From JALHMQ01 sp964616395 (lineage in GTDB: Bacteria > Pseudomonadota > Gammaproteobacteria > Burkholderiales > Burkholderiaceae_F), in assembly GCA_964616395.1 (NCBI GenBank), contig CAZTUT010000075.1, forward strand, positions 1 to 14,179: a stretch of DNA of 14,179 nucleotides, written 5' to 3'. The position numbers and the translations under genes are program-made. The notes under the pieces were generated by a model, which did no database searches, was not told where the DNA came from, and saw only the letters and a list, made by a program, of their open reading frames with translations. This document shows, in pieces, positions 1 through 6,852 of this stretch (position 1 is its first letter; every line of letters begins with the position of its first letter).

Positions 1-57
1 CCTATACAGTAACGATTTCTTAAACGAAATCATTAACACTAGCGAGGCGGTAATTCG
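1..57. other. AT-rich foreign stretch joined to metG (element end or misjoin)
   Basis: By hand count these 57 bases are about 39% G+C, against roughly two thirds in the rest of the window. They replace the strongly conserved HFIGKDI region of MetG without a stop codon. An imperfect 10-bp inverted repeat (arms 10-19 and 26-35, one mismatch, 6-base loop) lies inside. This could be the end of an insertion element at which the contig broke, or a chimeric read or adapter-like join. I do not recognise the sequence as any named insertion sequence. Confidence 0.55.
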
Positions 58-972
58 CTCGACCGCCGGGTCGGCAACGAACGTATCGAAGCCGCGCGGC
101 TCGCCGCGTGCGGCGGCCTTGCCCGAGTCGAAATAGCTCTTCAGCGCGGCCAGGTAGCCGACCGGCGCGTCCAGCCACACATAGAAGTACTTGCCCGGCG
201 CATCGGGTATCGGGATGCCGAAGTACGGCGCATCGCGCGAGATGTCCCAGTCGGCCAGACCCTTGCCGCCGGCGTCGTCGTCCTTGCCCAGCCACTCCTG
301 CGCCTTGGCCAGCACCTCGGACTGCAGCCGCGGCTCGCCATGGCGGTTGTTGCCGGTGGTCCAGGCGCGCAGGAACGCGATGCAGCGCGCATCCGACAGG
401 CTGAAGAAGTAATGCTCGCTGCTGCGCAGTTCGGGCGTGGCGCCGCTCAGTGTCGAGTACGGGTTCTTCAGGTCGGTGGGCGCGTAGACGGCGCCACAGG
501 CCTCGCAGGAGTCGCCGTACTGGTCCTTCGCGCCGCACTTCGGGCACTCGCCCTTGATGTAGCGATCCGGCAGGAACATGTTCTTCACCGGATCGAAGAA
601 CTGCTCGATCGTGCGCGTGGCCACCAGGCCGGCGGCGCGCAGCGCGCGGTAGATGCCCTGGGCCAGTTCGACGTTTTCGGCCGAGTCGGTGCTGTGCCAG
701 TGGTCGAAGGCGATGTGGAAGCCATCCAGGTACTGCGCGCGGCCGGCGGCGATCGCGGCCACGAACTGCTGCGGCGTCTGGCCTGCCTTCTCGGCGGCGA
801 TCATGATCGGCGCGCCATGCGCATCGTCGGCGCCGACGAAATGCACCTTGTGCCCGCGCATCCGCTGGAAGCGCACCCAGATGTCGGCCTGGATGTACTC
901 CATCATGTGGCCGATGTGGAACGGCGCGTTGGCGTAGGGCAGGGCGGTGGTGACGAACAGTTGGCGCGACAT
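1..972 (-). CDS. metG: Methionine--tRNA ligase, N-terminal part (broken at left edge)
   Basis: Charges tRNA-Met with methionine in the cytoplasm. Read from the ATG at 972, the frame is open to the window edge, about 324 codons; the family is usually 550-700 residues. The class I HIGH motif is at residues 19-22, inside PYANAPFHIGH. A four-Cys zinc knuckle follows (C143, C146, C156, C159), and a WLDAPVGYLA segment of the catalytic fold lies further on. A Shine-Dalgarno AAAGG sits six bases before the start. Family similarity is clear up to DTFVADPAVE (about residue 305). The next 19 codons (RITASL... to position 1) do not resemble the expected HFIGKDI segment and are AT-rich, so the true gene probably stops being colinear near position 57. 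The KMSKS loop would lie further left and is not seen. The gene is divergent from apbC. Confidence 0.93.
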   Translation of the reverse strand, partial: MSRQLFVTTALPYANAPFHIGHMMEYIQADIWVRFQRMRGHKVHFVGADDAHGAPIMIAAEKAGQTPQQFVAAIAAGRAQYLDGFHIAFDHWHSTDSAENVELAQGIYRALRAAGLVATRTIEQFFDPVKNMFLPDRYIKGECPKCGAKDQYGDSCEACGAVYAPTDLKNPYSTLSGATPELRSSEHYFFSLSDARCIAFLRAWTTGNNRHGEPRLQSEVLAKAQEWLGKDDDAGGKGLADWDISRDAPYFGIPIPDAPGKYFYVWLDAPVGYLAALKSYFDSGKAAARGEPRGFDTFVADPAVERITASLVLMISFKKSLLYR

Positions 973-1316
973 GGCAGACCTTTGAAAGCGGTGTTCCCGT
1001 CAGGGGTGGCGCGCCGCGGTGGGCGCGCAGGCGACGGCCGGTGGCCGCCGCGCTCTCAGTGCGCGGGCCGGCACATTCGGACGCGCGCTGGCGCCCGCGT
1101 GCGCCCGCCGTTGCCGCTGGGGTCGGCGGCGGACGCGACAACGCCCCACGGGGCCGCGTGAGCCAAGTGTGCCGAGACGGCGAAGCGGGGCTGCGTTGGA
1201 GCGTCCATCGGGATAAACCTTGCTGCGTCAGAGTCTATCAGCGGCATCGTGCACTCAGCCTCTCCGATAGACTCATCGATTCGACTCCACTGCTGCCGCT
1301 TGCGGCACGTCGCCCC
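973..1316. other. Divergent spacer between metG and apbC
   Basis: This stretch of 344 bases carries no convincing gene; reading frames open across it give arginine- and alanine-rich shadow translations. It must hold the control signals for both metG (leftward) and apbC (rightward). The right third (about 1210-1290) is visibly less GC-rich and contains the inverted repeat listed separately. No clear -35/-10 pair stood out on either strand. Confidence 0.6.
1231..1274. repeat. Perfect 9-bp inverted repeat upstream of apbC
   Basis: GAGTCTATC at 1231-1239 is the exact reverse complement of GATAGACTC at 1266-1274, with 26 bases between the arms. It ends 42 bases before the apbC start, in the relatively AT-rich part of the spacer. 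It could be an operator or an RNA stem in the apbC leader. A 9-bp match can also arise by chance in a spacer this long. Confidence 0.4.
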
Positions 1317-2402
1317 ATGAGCCTCACACCTGAACGCGCCACCGACGCCCTGCGCGGCGTTGTCGATCCCAACACCGGCAAGGACCTGGTGACCTCGCGC
1401 TGCGTGCGCAACGTCAAGGTCAGCGGCAGCGACATTTCGCTCGATGTCGAACTCGGCTATCCCGCTGCCAGCCAGATCGACATGATCCGCGGCAAGGCGA
1501 TCGACGCGCTGCGTCAGGCCGGCTTCGGCAACGTCAGCGCCAACGTGCACAGCCGCATCGTCGCCCATGCGGTGCAGCGCGGCCTCAAGGTGCTGCCCAA
1601 CGTGCGCAACATCATCGCCGTCTCCAGCGGCAAGGGTGGCGTCGGCAAGAGCACGGTCGCGGTCAACCTGGCGCTGGCGCTGGCCGCCGAGGGCGCGCGC
1701 GTCGGCATGCTCGACGCCGACATCTACGGCCCGAGCCAGCCGACGATGCTGGGCCTGAGCGGCAAGCCCGACACGGTGGACGGCCGCATGCTGGAGCCGA
1801 TGATCGGCCACGGCATCCAGGCCATCAGCATCGGCCTGCTGATCGACCCCGACCAGCCGATGGTGTGGCGCGGTCCGATGGTCACGCAGGCGCTGCAGCA
1901 GTTGCTGATGCAGACCAACTGGCAGGACCTCGACTACCTGGTGGTCGACATGCCGCCGGGCACCGGCGACATCCAGCTCACGCTGTCGCAGCAGGTGCCG
2001 GTCACCGGTGCAGTGGTGGTGACCACACCGCAGGACATCGCGCTGCTCGACGCGATCAAGGGCCTGAAGATGTTCGAGAAGGTCGGCGTGCCGATCCTCG
2101 GCATCGTCGAGAACATGGCGGTGCATGTGTGCAGCAACTGCGGCCACGCCGAGCACGTGTTCGGCGCCGGCGGTGCCGAGCGCATGGCGCGCGACTACGG
2201 CGTCGGTATCCTCGGCTCGCTGCCGCTCGATATCCGGATTCGCGAGCAGGCCGACTCCGGCCGGCCGACCGTGGTCGCCGACCCCGACGGCGCGGTGGCT
2301 ACCACCTACAAGGCGATCGCACGCCGGGTCGCCATTGCGATCGCCGAGAAGGCGAAGGACATGTCGCTGAAGATGCCGGCGATCAAGGTCAGCAATACCT
2401 GA
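1317..2402 (+). CDS. apbC: Iron-sulfur cluster carrier ATPase ApbC/Mrp
   Basis: P-loop ATPase of the Mrp/NBP35 family that binds a bridging [4Fe-4S] cluster and hands it to apo-proteins in the cytosol. The 361-residue product has the expected two-domain plan. An N-terminal DUF59/MIP18-like domain spans about 1-85. The ATPase domain starts near 97, with a deviant Walker A GKGGVGKST (105-113), the LDADIYGPSQP switch segment (132-142), and DYLVVDMPPGTGD (206-218). The cluster-binding CxxC is at C272/C275 within VCSNCGH. The ATG at 1317 fits the usual family N-terminus; the frame is open further upstream, but that part is low-complexity and non-homologous. No strong ribosome binding site is seen. 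In related genomes apbC often lies next to metG, as here. Confidence 0.96.
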   Translation: MSLTPERATDALRGVVDPNTGKDLVTSRCVRNVKVSGSDISLDVELGYPAASQIDMIRGKAIDALRQAGFGNVSANVHSRIVAHAVQRGLKVLPNVRNIIAVSSGKGGVGKSTVAVNLALALAAEGARVGMLDADIYGPSQPTMLGLSGKPDTVDGRMLEPMIGHGIQAISIGLLIDPDQPMVWRGPMVTQALQQLLMQTNWQDLDYLVVDMPPGTGDIQLTLSQQVPVTGAVVVTTPQDIALLDAIKGLKMFEKVGVPILGIVENMAVHVCSNCGHAEHVFGAGGAERMARDYGVGILGSLPLDIRIREQADSGRPTVVADPDGAVATTYKAIARRVAIAIAEKAKDMSLKMPAIKVSNT

Positions 2403-2421
2403 GTACAGCGCGCTGCCCGCG

Positions 2422-2679
2422 ATGCCGCTGCTCAACGGCCCCGATGACGTGTTCGCGCCGCGCGGCGCAGGCCGCCGTCGCCTGCGGCTGGCGCTGATCG
2501 CGCTGCTGGGCATCTGTCTCGGTGCGTTCAGCGCGCCACTACTGATCCACCTGTTCGGCGTTCAACTCGACCGCGCGCCCGCCTGGGTGGGTGTGCTGCT
2601 GCTCCTGGTGCCGATCGCGATTGGTGTCGCCGCGCTGGTGCTGCTGGCGCGGCGGGCGAGCCAAAGCCGGCGCCCCTGA
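2422..2679 (+). CDS. Small two-helix membrane protein, unknown
   Basis: 85 residues, starting 19 bases after apbC on the same strand, so probably co-transcribed. A basic stretch (RGAGRRRLR, about 14-22) precedes a hydrophobic helix at about 23-45. A short loop containing RAPAW follows, then a second helix at about 55-76 and a basic tail (ARRASQSRRP). The positive-inside pattern suggests an inner-membrane hairpin with both ends in the cytoplasm. I do not recognise the family. The ribosome binding site is weak, but the strong hydrophobic periodicity and fit between neighbours argue for a real gene rather than a chance frame. Confidence 0.55.
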   Translation: MPLLNGPDDVFAPRGAGRRRLRLALIALLGICLGAFSAPLLIHLFGVQLDRAPAWVGVLLLLVPIAIGVAALVLLARRASQSRRP

Positions 2680-2706
2680 CGGCGTGGGTGCCGCCGCGGC
2701 GCGCCG

Positions 2707-3612
2707 CTACCCGGTCGGCTCCGTCACGCCGCGTCCGCGCCACCCACGCACCAGCATGTCGGCGCTGAACACCGCCAGCGCCAGCCAGATCAGCGCGTAG
2801 CCGGCCAGCTTGGCGCTGCCGAATTCCTCGCCGTACAGGTGCACGCCGACCAGCAGCTGCACCGTCGGTCCGGCGTACTGCAGCAGTCCCAGCGTGGCGA
2901 ACGGAATGCGGCGGGCACCGGCGGCGAAAAGTGTCAGCGGAATGGCGGTGATGGGGCCGGCCAGCACCAGCAGCAGCACCAGCGATGGCGGCCCGGCGGT
3001 CAGCGCATTGAAGAACGCGCTCTCGCCGTGCAGCGCCAGCCACAGCAGCCACGAAAGTGCGGCCGGCGCCAGCAGTGCAGTCTCGACCGCCAGCCCTTCG
3101 AGCGCGCCCACGGTGGCCTGCTTGCGCAGCAGGCCGTAGAAGCCGAAGGACAGTGCCAGCGACAGGCCGATCCACGGGACCTGCCCGGCCTGCCAAGTGA
3201 GCCAGGCGACGCCCGCGGCGGCCAGCGCCACGGCGATCCACTGCGGACGGCGCAGCCGCTCGTGCAGCAGCAGCGCGCCGATCAGCACGTTGATCAGCGG
3301 GTTGATGAAATAGCCGAGGCTGGCATCGACGATGTGACCGGCGTTGACAGACCAGATGTAGATCACCCAGTTGATCGACACCAGTAGCGCGCTGAGTGCC
3401 AGCAGCCCGATCTGGCGCGGCGTGCGCAGCAACTGCGGTACCCACTGCCAGCGCCGTAGCAGCGCCAGCAGGCCGAACACGAACACGACCGACCACAGCA
3501 CGCGATGCGCGAGGATCTCGAACGCACTGACGCTCTGCAGCGACTTCAGGTAGATCGGCATCGCCCCCCAGATCAGGTAGGCGCTCAGCGCGTACAGCAC
3601 GCCGCGGTTCAT
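2707..3612 (-). CDS. rarD: EamA-family transporter RarD
   Basis: Ten-helix inner-membrane permease of the drug/metabolite transporter superfamily, RarD subgroup; the substrate is not established. The 301-residue product is of normal length. It opens with the RarD signature MNRGVLYALSAYLIWGAMPIY, followed by SAFEILAHRVLWSVVF (about residues 29-44), and has internally duplicated EamA halves. The second half includes GLLQYAGPTVQLLVGV, the usual RarD motif near the eighth helix. The ATG at 3612 lies 27 bases after the chromate transporter pair on the same strand, so it may be the last gene of that unit. The small membrane gene before it on the plus strand converges with it, only 27 bases apart. 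Confidence 0.93.
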   Translation of the reverse strand: MNRGVLYALSAYLIWGAMPIYLKSLQSVSAFEILAHRVLWSVVFVFGLLALLRRWQWVPQLLRTPRQIGLLALSALLVSINWVIYIWSVNAGHIVDASLGYFINPLINVLIGALLLHERLRRPQWIAVALAAAGVAWLTWQAGQVPWIGLSLALSFGFYGLLRKQATVGALEGLAVETALLAPAALSWLLWLALHGESAFFNALTAGPPSLVLLLVLAGPITAIPLTLFAAGARRIPFATLGLLQYAGPTVQLLVGVHLYGEEFGSAKLAGYALIWLALAVFSADMLVRGWRGRGVTEPTG

Positions 3613-3639
3613 GTTGGTTTCGCTGTCATGGTCATTGCC

Positions 3640-4182
3640 TCAGACCCAGCCGAGCGCACCGGCCGCCGCGCCAACGCCGATCAGCGCGAGCAGATGCACG
3701 CGCGTGAAGGCCACCGCCAGCGCGGCCCCGGCGGTGAGCAGCAGATGGGCGCGGCCTGGCGTTTCAGCCGCGAGGATCCATGCGGTGGCCACCAGCAGCG
3801 CGATCACCACCGGCGCCATGCCCGACTTGAATGCGCGCACGCCGATCAGCTCGGCACGCGACTGGCCCCAGCGGCCGGCCGCCAGCGCCAGCGTGGTGGA
3901 GGGCAGCAGCATCGCGATCATCGTGGTCAGCGCGCCGGCCACGCCAGCGGCCTGATAGCCGAGCACCGCGACGAACAGCACGTTCGGTCCGGGCGCGGCC
4001 TGCGCGATGGCGATCGACGCGCCGAACTGCGCGTCGTCGAGCAACTGCATCTTTCCGACCAGCAGCCGGTGCATGTCGGGCGCCACCGTGATGGCGCCGC
4101 CGACCGCCAGCAGCGACAGCAGCAGGAAGTGCCCGAACAGCGCCAGCCAGTCGGCCAGCGGCAGGGGTGCGTACAGGATCAC
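3640..4182 (-). CDS. Chromate transporter family protein, second (C-type) half
   Basis: Single CHR-domain membrane protein of 180 residues; short-chain members work in pairs in the inner membrane, and the family is linked to chromate efflux. The GTG start at 4182 overlaps the stop of the preceding half-gene by four bases (GTGA). GGAG seven bases upstream is a good ribosome binding site. Key family words are LLLSLLAVGGAITVAPDMHR (about 19-38) and AQAAPGPNVLFVAVLGY (about 60-76). The rest is hydrophobic helices ending LGWV. The frame is open further upstream of the GTG inside the other half-gene, but that reading is a shadow. Real chromate specificity cannot be judged from sequence. Confidence 0.9.
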   Translation of the reverse strand: MILYAPLPLADWLALFGHFLLLSLLAVGGAITVAPDMHRLLVGKMQLLDDAQFGASIAIAQAAPGPNVLFVAVLGYQAAGVAGALTTMIAMLLPSTTLALAAGRWGQSRAELIGVRAFKSGMAPVVIALLVATAWILAAETPGRAHLLLTAGAALAVAFTRVHLLALIGVGAAAGALGWV

Positions 4183-4775
4183 GACGCGGCTCCGCGCCGG
4201 GCAGACTCGGCGGCGCGCAGCGCACGCCAGGCGATCGCGATGCCGATCCCGCCCAGGCCCGCCAGCACCCAGAGCAGTGGCAAGCGCAGCCAGGCCACGA
4301 GCGCGAAGGTGGCAACGCCCAGAACCGCGCACACGCGTGGTCCCATCGGATTGGTGCGCAGCGCACCGGCGAGTTTCCACGCGGTGCCGGCGATCAGCCC
4401 GGCCGACACGGCCGCCATGCCACGCAACGCGCCGGCCACTTCGGGGATGTGGGCGGTGTGAACGTAGAGCGCGGCCAGTGCCAGCACCAGCAGCGTTGGC
4501 ACCGCCATCATGCCGCCGAGGGCCGCGGCAGCGCCGCGCCACCCGAAAAAGCGATCGCCGGTGAGGATGGCCAGATTGCAGACGTTGGGTCCCGGCAGCA
4601 CCTGACAGACCGCGAGCAACTCGACAAACTGCTCGCGCGTCATCCAGTGCTTTTCCTCGCACACCACGCGCTGCGCCACCGCCAGCACGCCGCCGAAGCC
4701 TTGCAGCGCCAGCAGCGTGAAGGTGATGAACAGCTCGCGCAGCGAGGCCGGCTGCGCCAGCGCCGGGGGGCTCAT
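4179..4775 (-). CDS. Chromate transporter family protein, first (N-type) half
   Basis: 198-residue partner of the downstream half, translationally coupled through a 4-base overlap. The start chosen is the ATG at 4775 (MSPPALAQPASLREL); the frame stays open upstream but there gives proline- and arginine-rich text that is antisense to the lysine-rich small gene. The CHR-domain words are FITFTLLALQGFGGVLAVAQ (about 16-35), then KHWMTREQFVELLAVCQVLPGPNVCNLA in pieces around 42-68. LPGP is the hallmark of the family. The two-gene short-chain arrangement corresponds to one full-length ChrA. Conserved pairs of this kind are common in Burkholderiales without proven chromate resistance. Confidence 0.9.
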   Translation of the reverse strand: MSPPALAQPASLRELFITFTLLALQGFGGVLAVAQRVVCEEKHWMTREQFVELLAVCQVLPGPNVCNLAILTGDRFFGWRGAAAALGGMMAVPTLLVLALAALYVHTAHIPEVAGALRGMAAVSAGLIAGTAWKLAGALRTNPMGPRVCAVLGVATFALVAWLRLPLLWVLAGLGGIGIAIAWRALRAAESARRGAAS

Positions 4776-4800
4776 GCGCAGCAATCCGCAGGCAGGACGA

Positions 4801-4986
4801 TCACTGTCCGGGCGCAGGGTCCGCGGCAGGTGGGCTGCTGTCAGCGGTGTCGGTGCTGTCGGCGTCCGCGTCGGCGGGCGAGCCGTCAGCCTTGTGCGCG
4901 GCCTTGCGCTGGCGCTTTTCTTCCTGCTTCTTCTTCTTGGCCAGTTCGCGCTGACGCTTCTCAAACGAATAGTTGGGTTTTGCCAT
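4801..4986 (-). CDS. Small lysine-rich conserved hypothetical protein
   Basis: 61 residues with an unusual charge split. Residues 1-32 (MAKPNYSFEKRQRELAKKKK then QEEKRQRKAAHK) are strongly basic and likely helical. The C-terminal half is acidic and Asp/Ala/Pro-rich (ADADADSTDT), probably disordered. A good GGAG lies upstream of the ATG at 4986. I recall similar MAKPNYSFEKRQRELAKK-type small proteins as conserved unknowns in Beta- and Gammaproteobacteria. The basic start suggests nucleic acid or ribosome contact, but that is inference. It lies 108 bases after the csp stop and 25 bases before the chromate pair. Confidence 0.8.
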   Translation of the reverse strand: MAKPNYSFEKRQRELAKKKKQEEKRQRKAAHKADGSPADADADSTDTADSSPPAADPAPGQ

Positions 4987-5040
4987 GAGGTCTCCGGATC
5001 AGCCCGCGGGCACCCAGTGTGCCGGGGTCAAGCGTAGCTG

Positions 5041-5072
5041 CAAACAAAAAAGCCGCAGCGCGGGCTGCGGCT
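5041..5072 (-). terminator. Rho-independent terminator of the first csp gene
   Basis: On the minus strand a perfect 9-bp stem AGCCGCAGC/GCTGCGGCT (5064-5072 with 5051-5059, 4-base loop) is followed by TTTTTGTTTG. It lies 22 bases past the csp stop codon. Read-through would feed the lysine-rich gene and the chromate pair. Confidence 0.9.
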
Positions 5073-5094
5073 TCTGCGGCAACAGCCACCGCGC

Positions 5095-5298
5095 TTACAG
5101 CGGGCGGATCTGGCCGGCCTGCGGGCCCTTCTTGCCTTGCGTCACGGTGAATTCCACGCGCTGGTTTTCCTGCAGCGTGCGAAAGCCGTTTGCCTGGATC
5201 TCCGAGAAATGCGCGAACAGATCAGCGCCACCGCCATCGGGCGTGATGAAACCGTAGCCCTTGGCCTCGTTGAACCACTTCACAGTACCCTGTGCCAT
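5095..5298 (-). CDS. Cold-shock protein (CspA family), copy 1
   Basis: 67-residue single cold-shock domain; a five-strand OB-fold that binds single-stranded RNA/DNA and melts mRNA structure. The RNP1 motif is KGYGFITP (13-20) and the RNP2-type motif is DLFAHF (26-31); GTVKWFN opens the first strand. AGGAAAA about eight bases before the ATG is the ribosome binding site. It has its own terminator. A second copy lies at 6952-7158 in the opposite direction, with about 47 of 67 identical residues by hand alignment. Whether it is cold-induced or constitutive cannot be told from sequence. Confidence 0.97.
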   Translation of the reverse strand: MAQGTVKWFNEAKGYGFITPDGGGADLFAHFSEIQANGFRTLQENQRVEFTVTQGKKGPQAGQIRPL

Positions 5299-5476
5299 CT
5301 GATTTTCCTGACTGACTGATTGATTGGGATGAACGGTGCGGCCACGCGCAGGTGTCGCACGTGCAGGCGATCAAGCAACGCAACCTGGGAAAACCTTTCA
5401 GACGCGCGGCGCCAACAAGCGCCGGCGGGGGACTGGATTCTTCGGACTGACGAGACTCAAGCGGCTTGCGGCGCGG

Positions 5477-5505
5477 AAGTTACGCGACTCGGGACTGTTT
5501 GTCGA
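5477..5505 (-). promoter_or_regulatory. Possible promoter for csp copy 1
   Basis: On the minus strand TCGACA (5500-5505, five of six to the -35 consensus) and TAACTT (5477-5482, three of six to the -10) are 17 bases apart. This would give a leader of roughly 170 bases, similar to known long csp leaders. The -10 match is poor, so this is only a candidate. Confidence 0.25.
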
Positions 5506-5549
5506 ATCGGGCCGCGAGGCGGACCGCCTGCAGGTGATGTGCCTGGGGG

Positions 5550-6092
5550 TCAGGCTGGCAGCGCGATCGGCTGCACCTGACCTTCCAGCGTTTCGCCACC
5601 GACCGTGACGTACAACTGGCCCCCACTGATGGCGACCGACCAGGCGTTGCGGCGCCCCAACCGCTGCGCCAGCGCCTCGATCAGTGCGCGATCGAGCGCA
5701 TAGAGGGCCAGATGCTCGGCGCGATGGATGCGCTGGCCGGCCAGCGCGCTGGCCAGTTGCGCCGGGTCCTTGTGGCAGTAGACGGCGACCCGCGGCGCCG
5801 TTTTGGCGGCGCGATGCAGGCGCGCCGCGTCGGGCACGCCGATGTCGATCCACGCCAGCCACTGCCCGGTCAGGTCGCGCACCGCGATGGCGGGCTCGTC
5901 GGGCGTGGACAGTCCGCTCGAAAAGACGATGCCCTCGGTCCATTCGAGGCAGAACGCGAGCACGCGCGCCAGCATGAACGGCTCGGACTCCGACGGATGG
6001 CGCGCAATGCGCAGCGCCAGCGTCGTGTAAACGCCGCGGTCGGCGTCGGCCAGATCGATGTCGAACTGATGGATGACGGCATTCAGGGCCAT
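5550..6092 (-). CDS. yaeQ: YaeQ family protein
   Basis: 180-residue cytoplasmic protein of the YaeQ family, which has a PD-(D/E)XK nuclease-like fold; its biological role is unsettled. Family landmarks are the MALNAVIHQFDIDLADADRG start, RHPSE at 31-35, the ARVLAFCLEW helix (42-51), GLSTPDEP at 60-67, and WIDIGVPDAARLHRA from 81. Length and start match the family. In Escherichia coli yaeQ lies directly before arfB. Here arfB is 1.2 kb away on the opposite strand, with a cold-shock gene and a small unknown gene between. Confidence 0.93.
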   Translation of the reverse strand: MALNAVIHQFDIDLADADRGVYTTLALRIARHPSESEPFMLARVLAFCLEWTEGIVFSSGLSTPDEPAIAVRDLTGQWLAWIDIGVPDAARLHRAAKTAPRVAVYCHKDPAQLASALAGQRIHRAEHLALYALDRALIEALAQRLGRRNAWSVAISGGQLYVTVGGETLEGQVQPIALPA

Positions 6093-6102
6093 GCGCGGAT
6101 GA

Positions 6103-6288
6103 TGCCCGAGAAGCGGTCAATCGCCCGGCTTTGCCAGTTGGCTGCAGATGGGCATCGACGCCCTGATCCTGCTGGCAGCCTTCGTCATGCTGCCGCCGCG
6201 CCAGGCGCTGCTGTCGCTGCTCGGCGGGGTTGCGCTGAACTTCGTGGTCGCGATCAACCACCGGCCGGGGCGCTACCTCGGCGTGTAG
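6103..6288 (+). pseudogene. C-terminal remnant of a YitT-family membrane protein
   Basis: The frame between the TGA at 6100-6102 and the TAG at 6286-6288 reads about 61 residues. It includes LQMGIDALILLAAFVMLPP and LLGGVALNFVVAINHRPGRY. This matches the last ~55 residues of YitT/DUF161 integral membrane proteins as I know them (two closing hydrophobic segments and a terminal NHRPGRY). The remaining ~150 N-terminal residues are missing: immediately upstream is the start of yaeQ on the other strand. An internal ATG at 6148 exists, but a functional product is unlikely. It is best read as a decayed or rearranged gene end. Its stop is one base from the stop of the convergent 95-aa gene. Confidence 0.7.
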
Positions 6289-6289
6289 G

Positions 6290-6577
6290 TCACGCGCTCT
6301 GTGGTTGCAGCGCGGCTTTGGCCGCGGCAGCAGCCTTGACCGTGCGGTTGCGTCGGGTCCGGCTGGCGCGCGACAGCAGCGTGAAGATGCGGGCGTCGAG
6401 CACGCCGGCGTCGCCATCCGCCAGACGGCCAATGCTGCGCTGCTGGTCGAGGTTGTCGAGCAGTGTCAGCAACTCGGGCTGGCTCAGCGCAGCCAGCTTC
6501 TCGTCGGACCAGTCGACGCGCATCGGTGCATGGAAGACCGGCCGGACCGGCGGGCTGCGAGTGGGGCGCTTGCTCAT
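6290..6577 (-). CDS. Conserved hypothetical protein, 95 residues
   Basis: The start chosen is the ATG at 6577 (MSKRPTRSP), with CAGGA at a good distance. An in-frame ATG three codons earlier and an open frame to 6733 are less likely. The N-terminus is basic and Pro-rich. A central segment (DWSDEKLAALSQPELLTLLDNLDQQRSIGRL in pieces, about 22-51) looks like amphipathic helices. The C-terminus is Arg/Ala/Lys-rich (RASRTRRNRTVKAAAAAKAA), suggesting a flexible nucleic-acid-binding tail. I do not recognise a characterised family. Codon use and the charge pattern look coding, and the opposite-strand reading is a shadow. Confidence 0.65.
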   Translation of the reverse strand: MSKRPTRSPPVRPVFHAPMRVDWSDEKLAALSQPELLTLLDNLDQQRSIGRLADGDAGVLDARIFTLLSRASRTRRNRTVKAAAAAKAALQPQSA

Positions 6578-6727
6578 GCGGAACATCCTGACAAAGGCGC
6601 GCGCAAACCTGGCGCGCGCGTGGCTGACGGCGTTGGCCGCGCAGTCGATGCCGCAGCTTTCGGATGCCGCAGTATGCGCCCTCGGTGCGTGCGGGCAGTG
6701 GCCGAGCGGCGGCAACCGGACCCGGCA

Positions 6728-6756
6728 TTTCAAGAGGCCGGACGAAAAAATATAGT
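6728..6756 (+). promoter_or_regulatory. Candidate promoter for csp copy 2
   Basis: TTTCAA (6728-6733) and TATAGT (6751-6756) are separated by 17 bases, and the -10 is preceded by an A-run. Transcription from about 6762 would give a leader of about 190 bases before the ATG at 6952. That resembles the long untranslated leaders of cold-shock genes. The -35 match is modest. Confidence 0.5.
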
Positions 6757-6834
6757 TCTCGACATGCGCGACCGATCCGGTTACTGTTCGGTTCGCTTGC
6801 GTAAGAGTTCGTCTTTCCTCAGGTTTTCTCCAAG

Positions 6835-6852
6835 CGTCGAGTCAACTCGACG
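6835..6852 (+). promoter_or_regulatory. Hairpin in the csp copy 2 leader
   Basis: CGTCGAG (6835-6841) pairs perfectly with CTCGACG (6846-6852) around a TCAA loop, in the middle of the proposed long leader. In known csp mRNAs, leader structures act as temperature-responsive switches. A role here is inference. Confidence 0.4.

Noticed and set aside
20..1141. A 373-codon minus-strand frame running through metG.
   Set aside because: It is metG read one base out of frame; only the frame from 972 shows the HIGH motif and the zinc knuckle.
1056..2513. A 485-codon open frame on the minus strand opposite apbC.
   Set aside because: The composition (repetitive His, Asp, Val, Arg) is typical of antisense of GC-rich genes; apbC motifs on the plus strand are unambiguous.
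3505..4988. Long plus-strand frames across the chromate transporter genes.
   Set aside because: Gln/Arg/His-rich shadows; the minus strand carries hydrophobic CHR-domain proteins with LPGPN and APGPN motifs and coupled start/stop.
6690..6725. TGGCCGAGCGG at about 6699-6709 resembles the D-arm/A-box of tRNA-Ser or tRNA-Leu.
   Set aside because: There is no matching acceptor stem, anticodon arm, T-arm or GGTTCGAATCC-type box at the right distance, so it is not supported as a tRNA or tRNA fragment.
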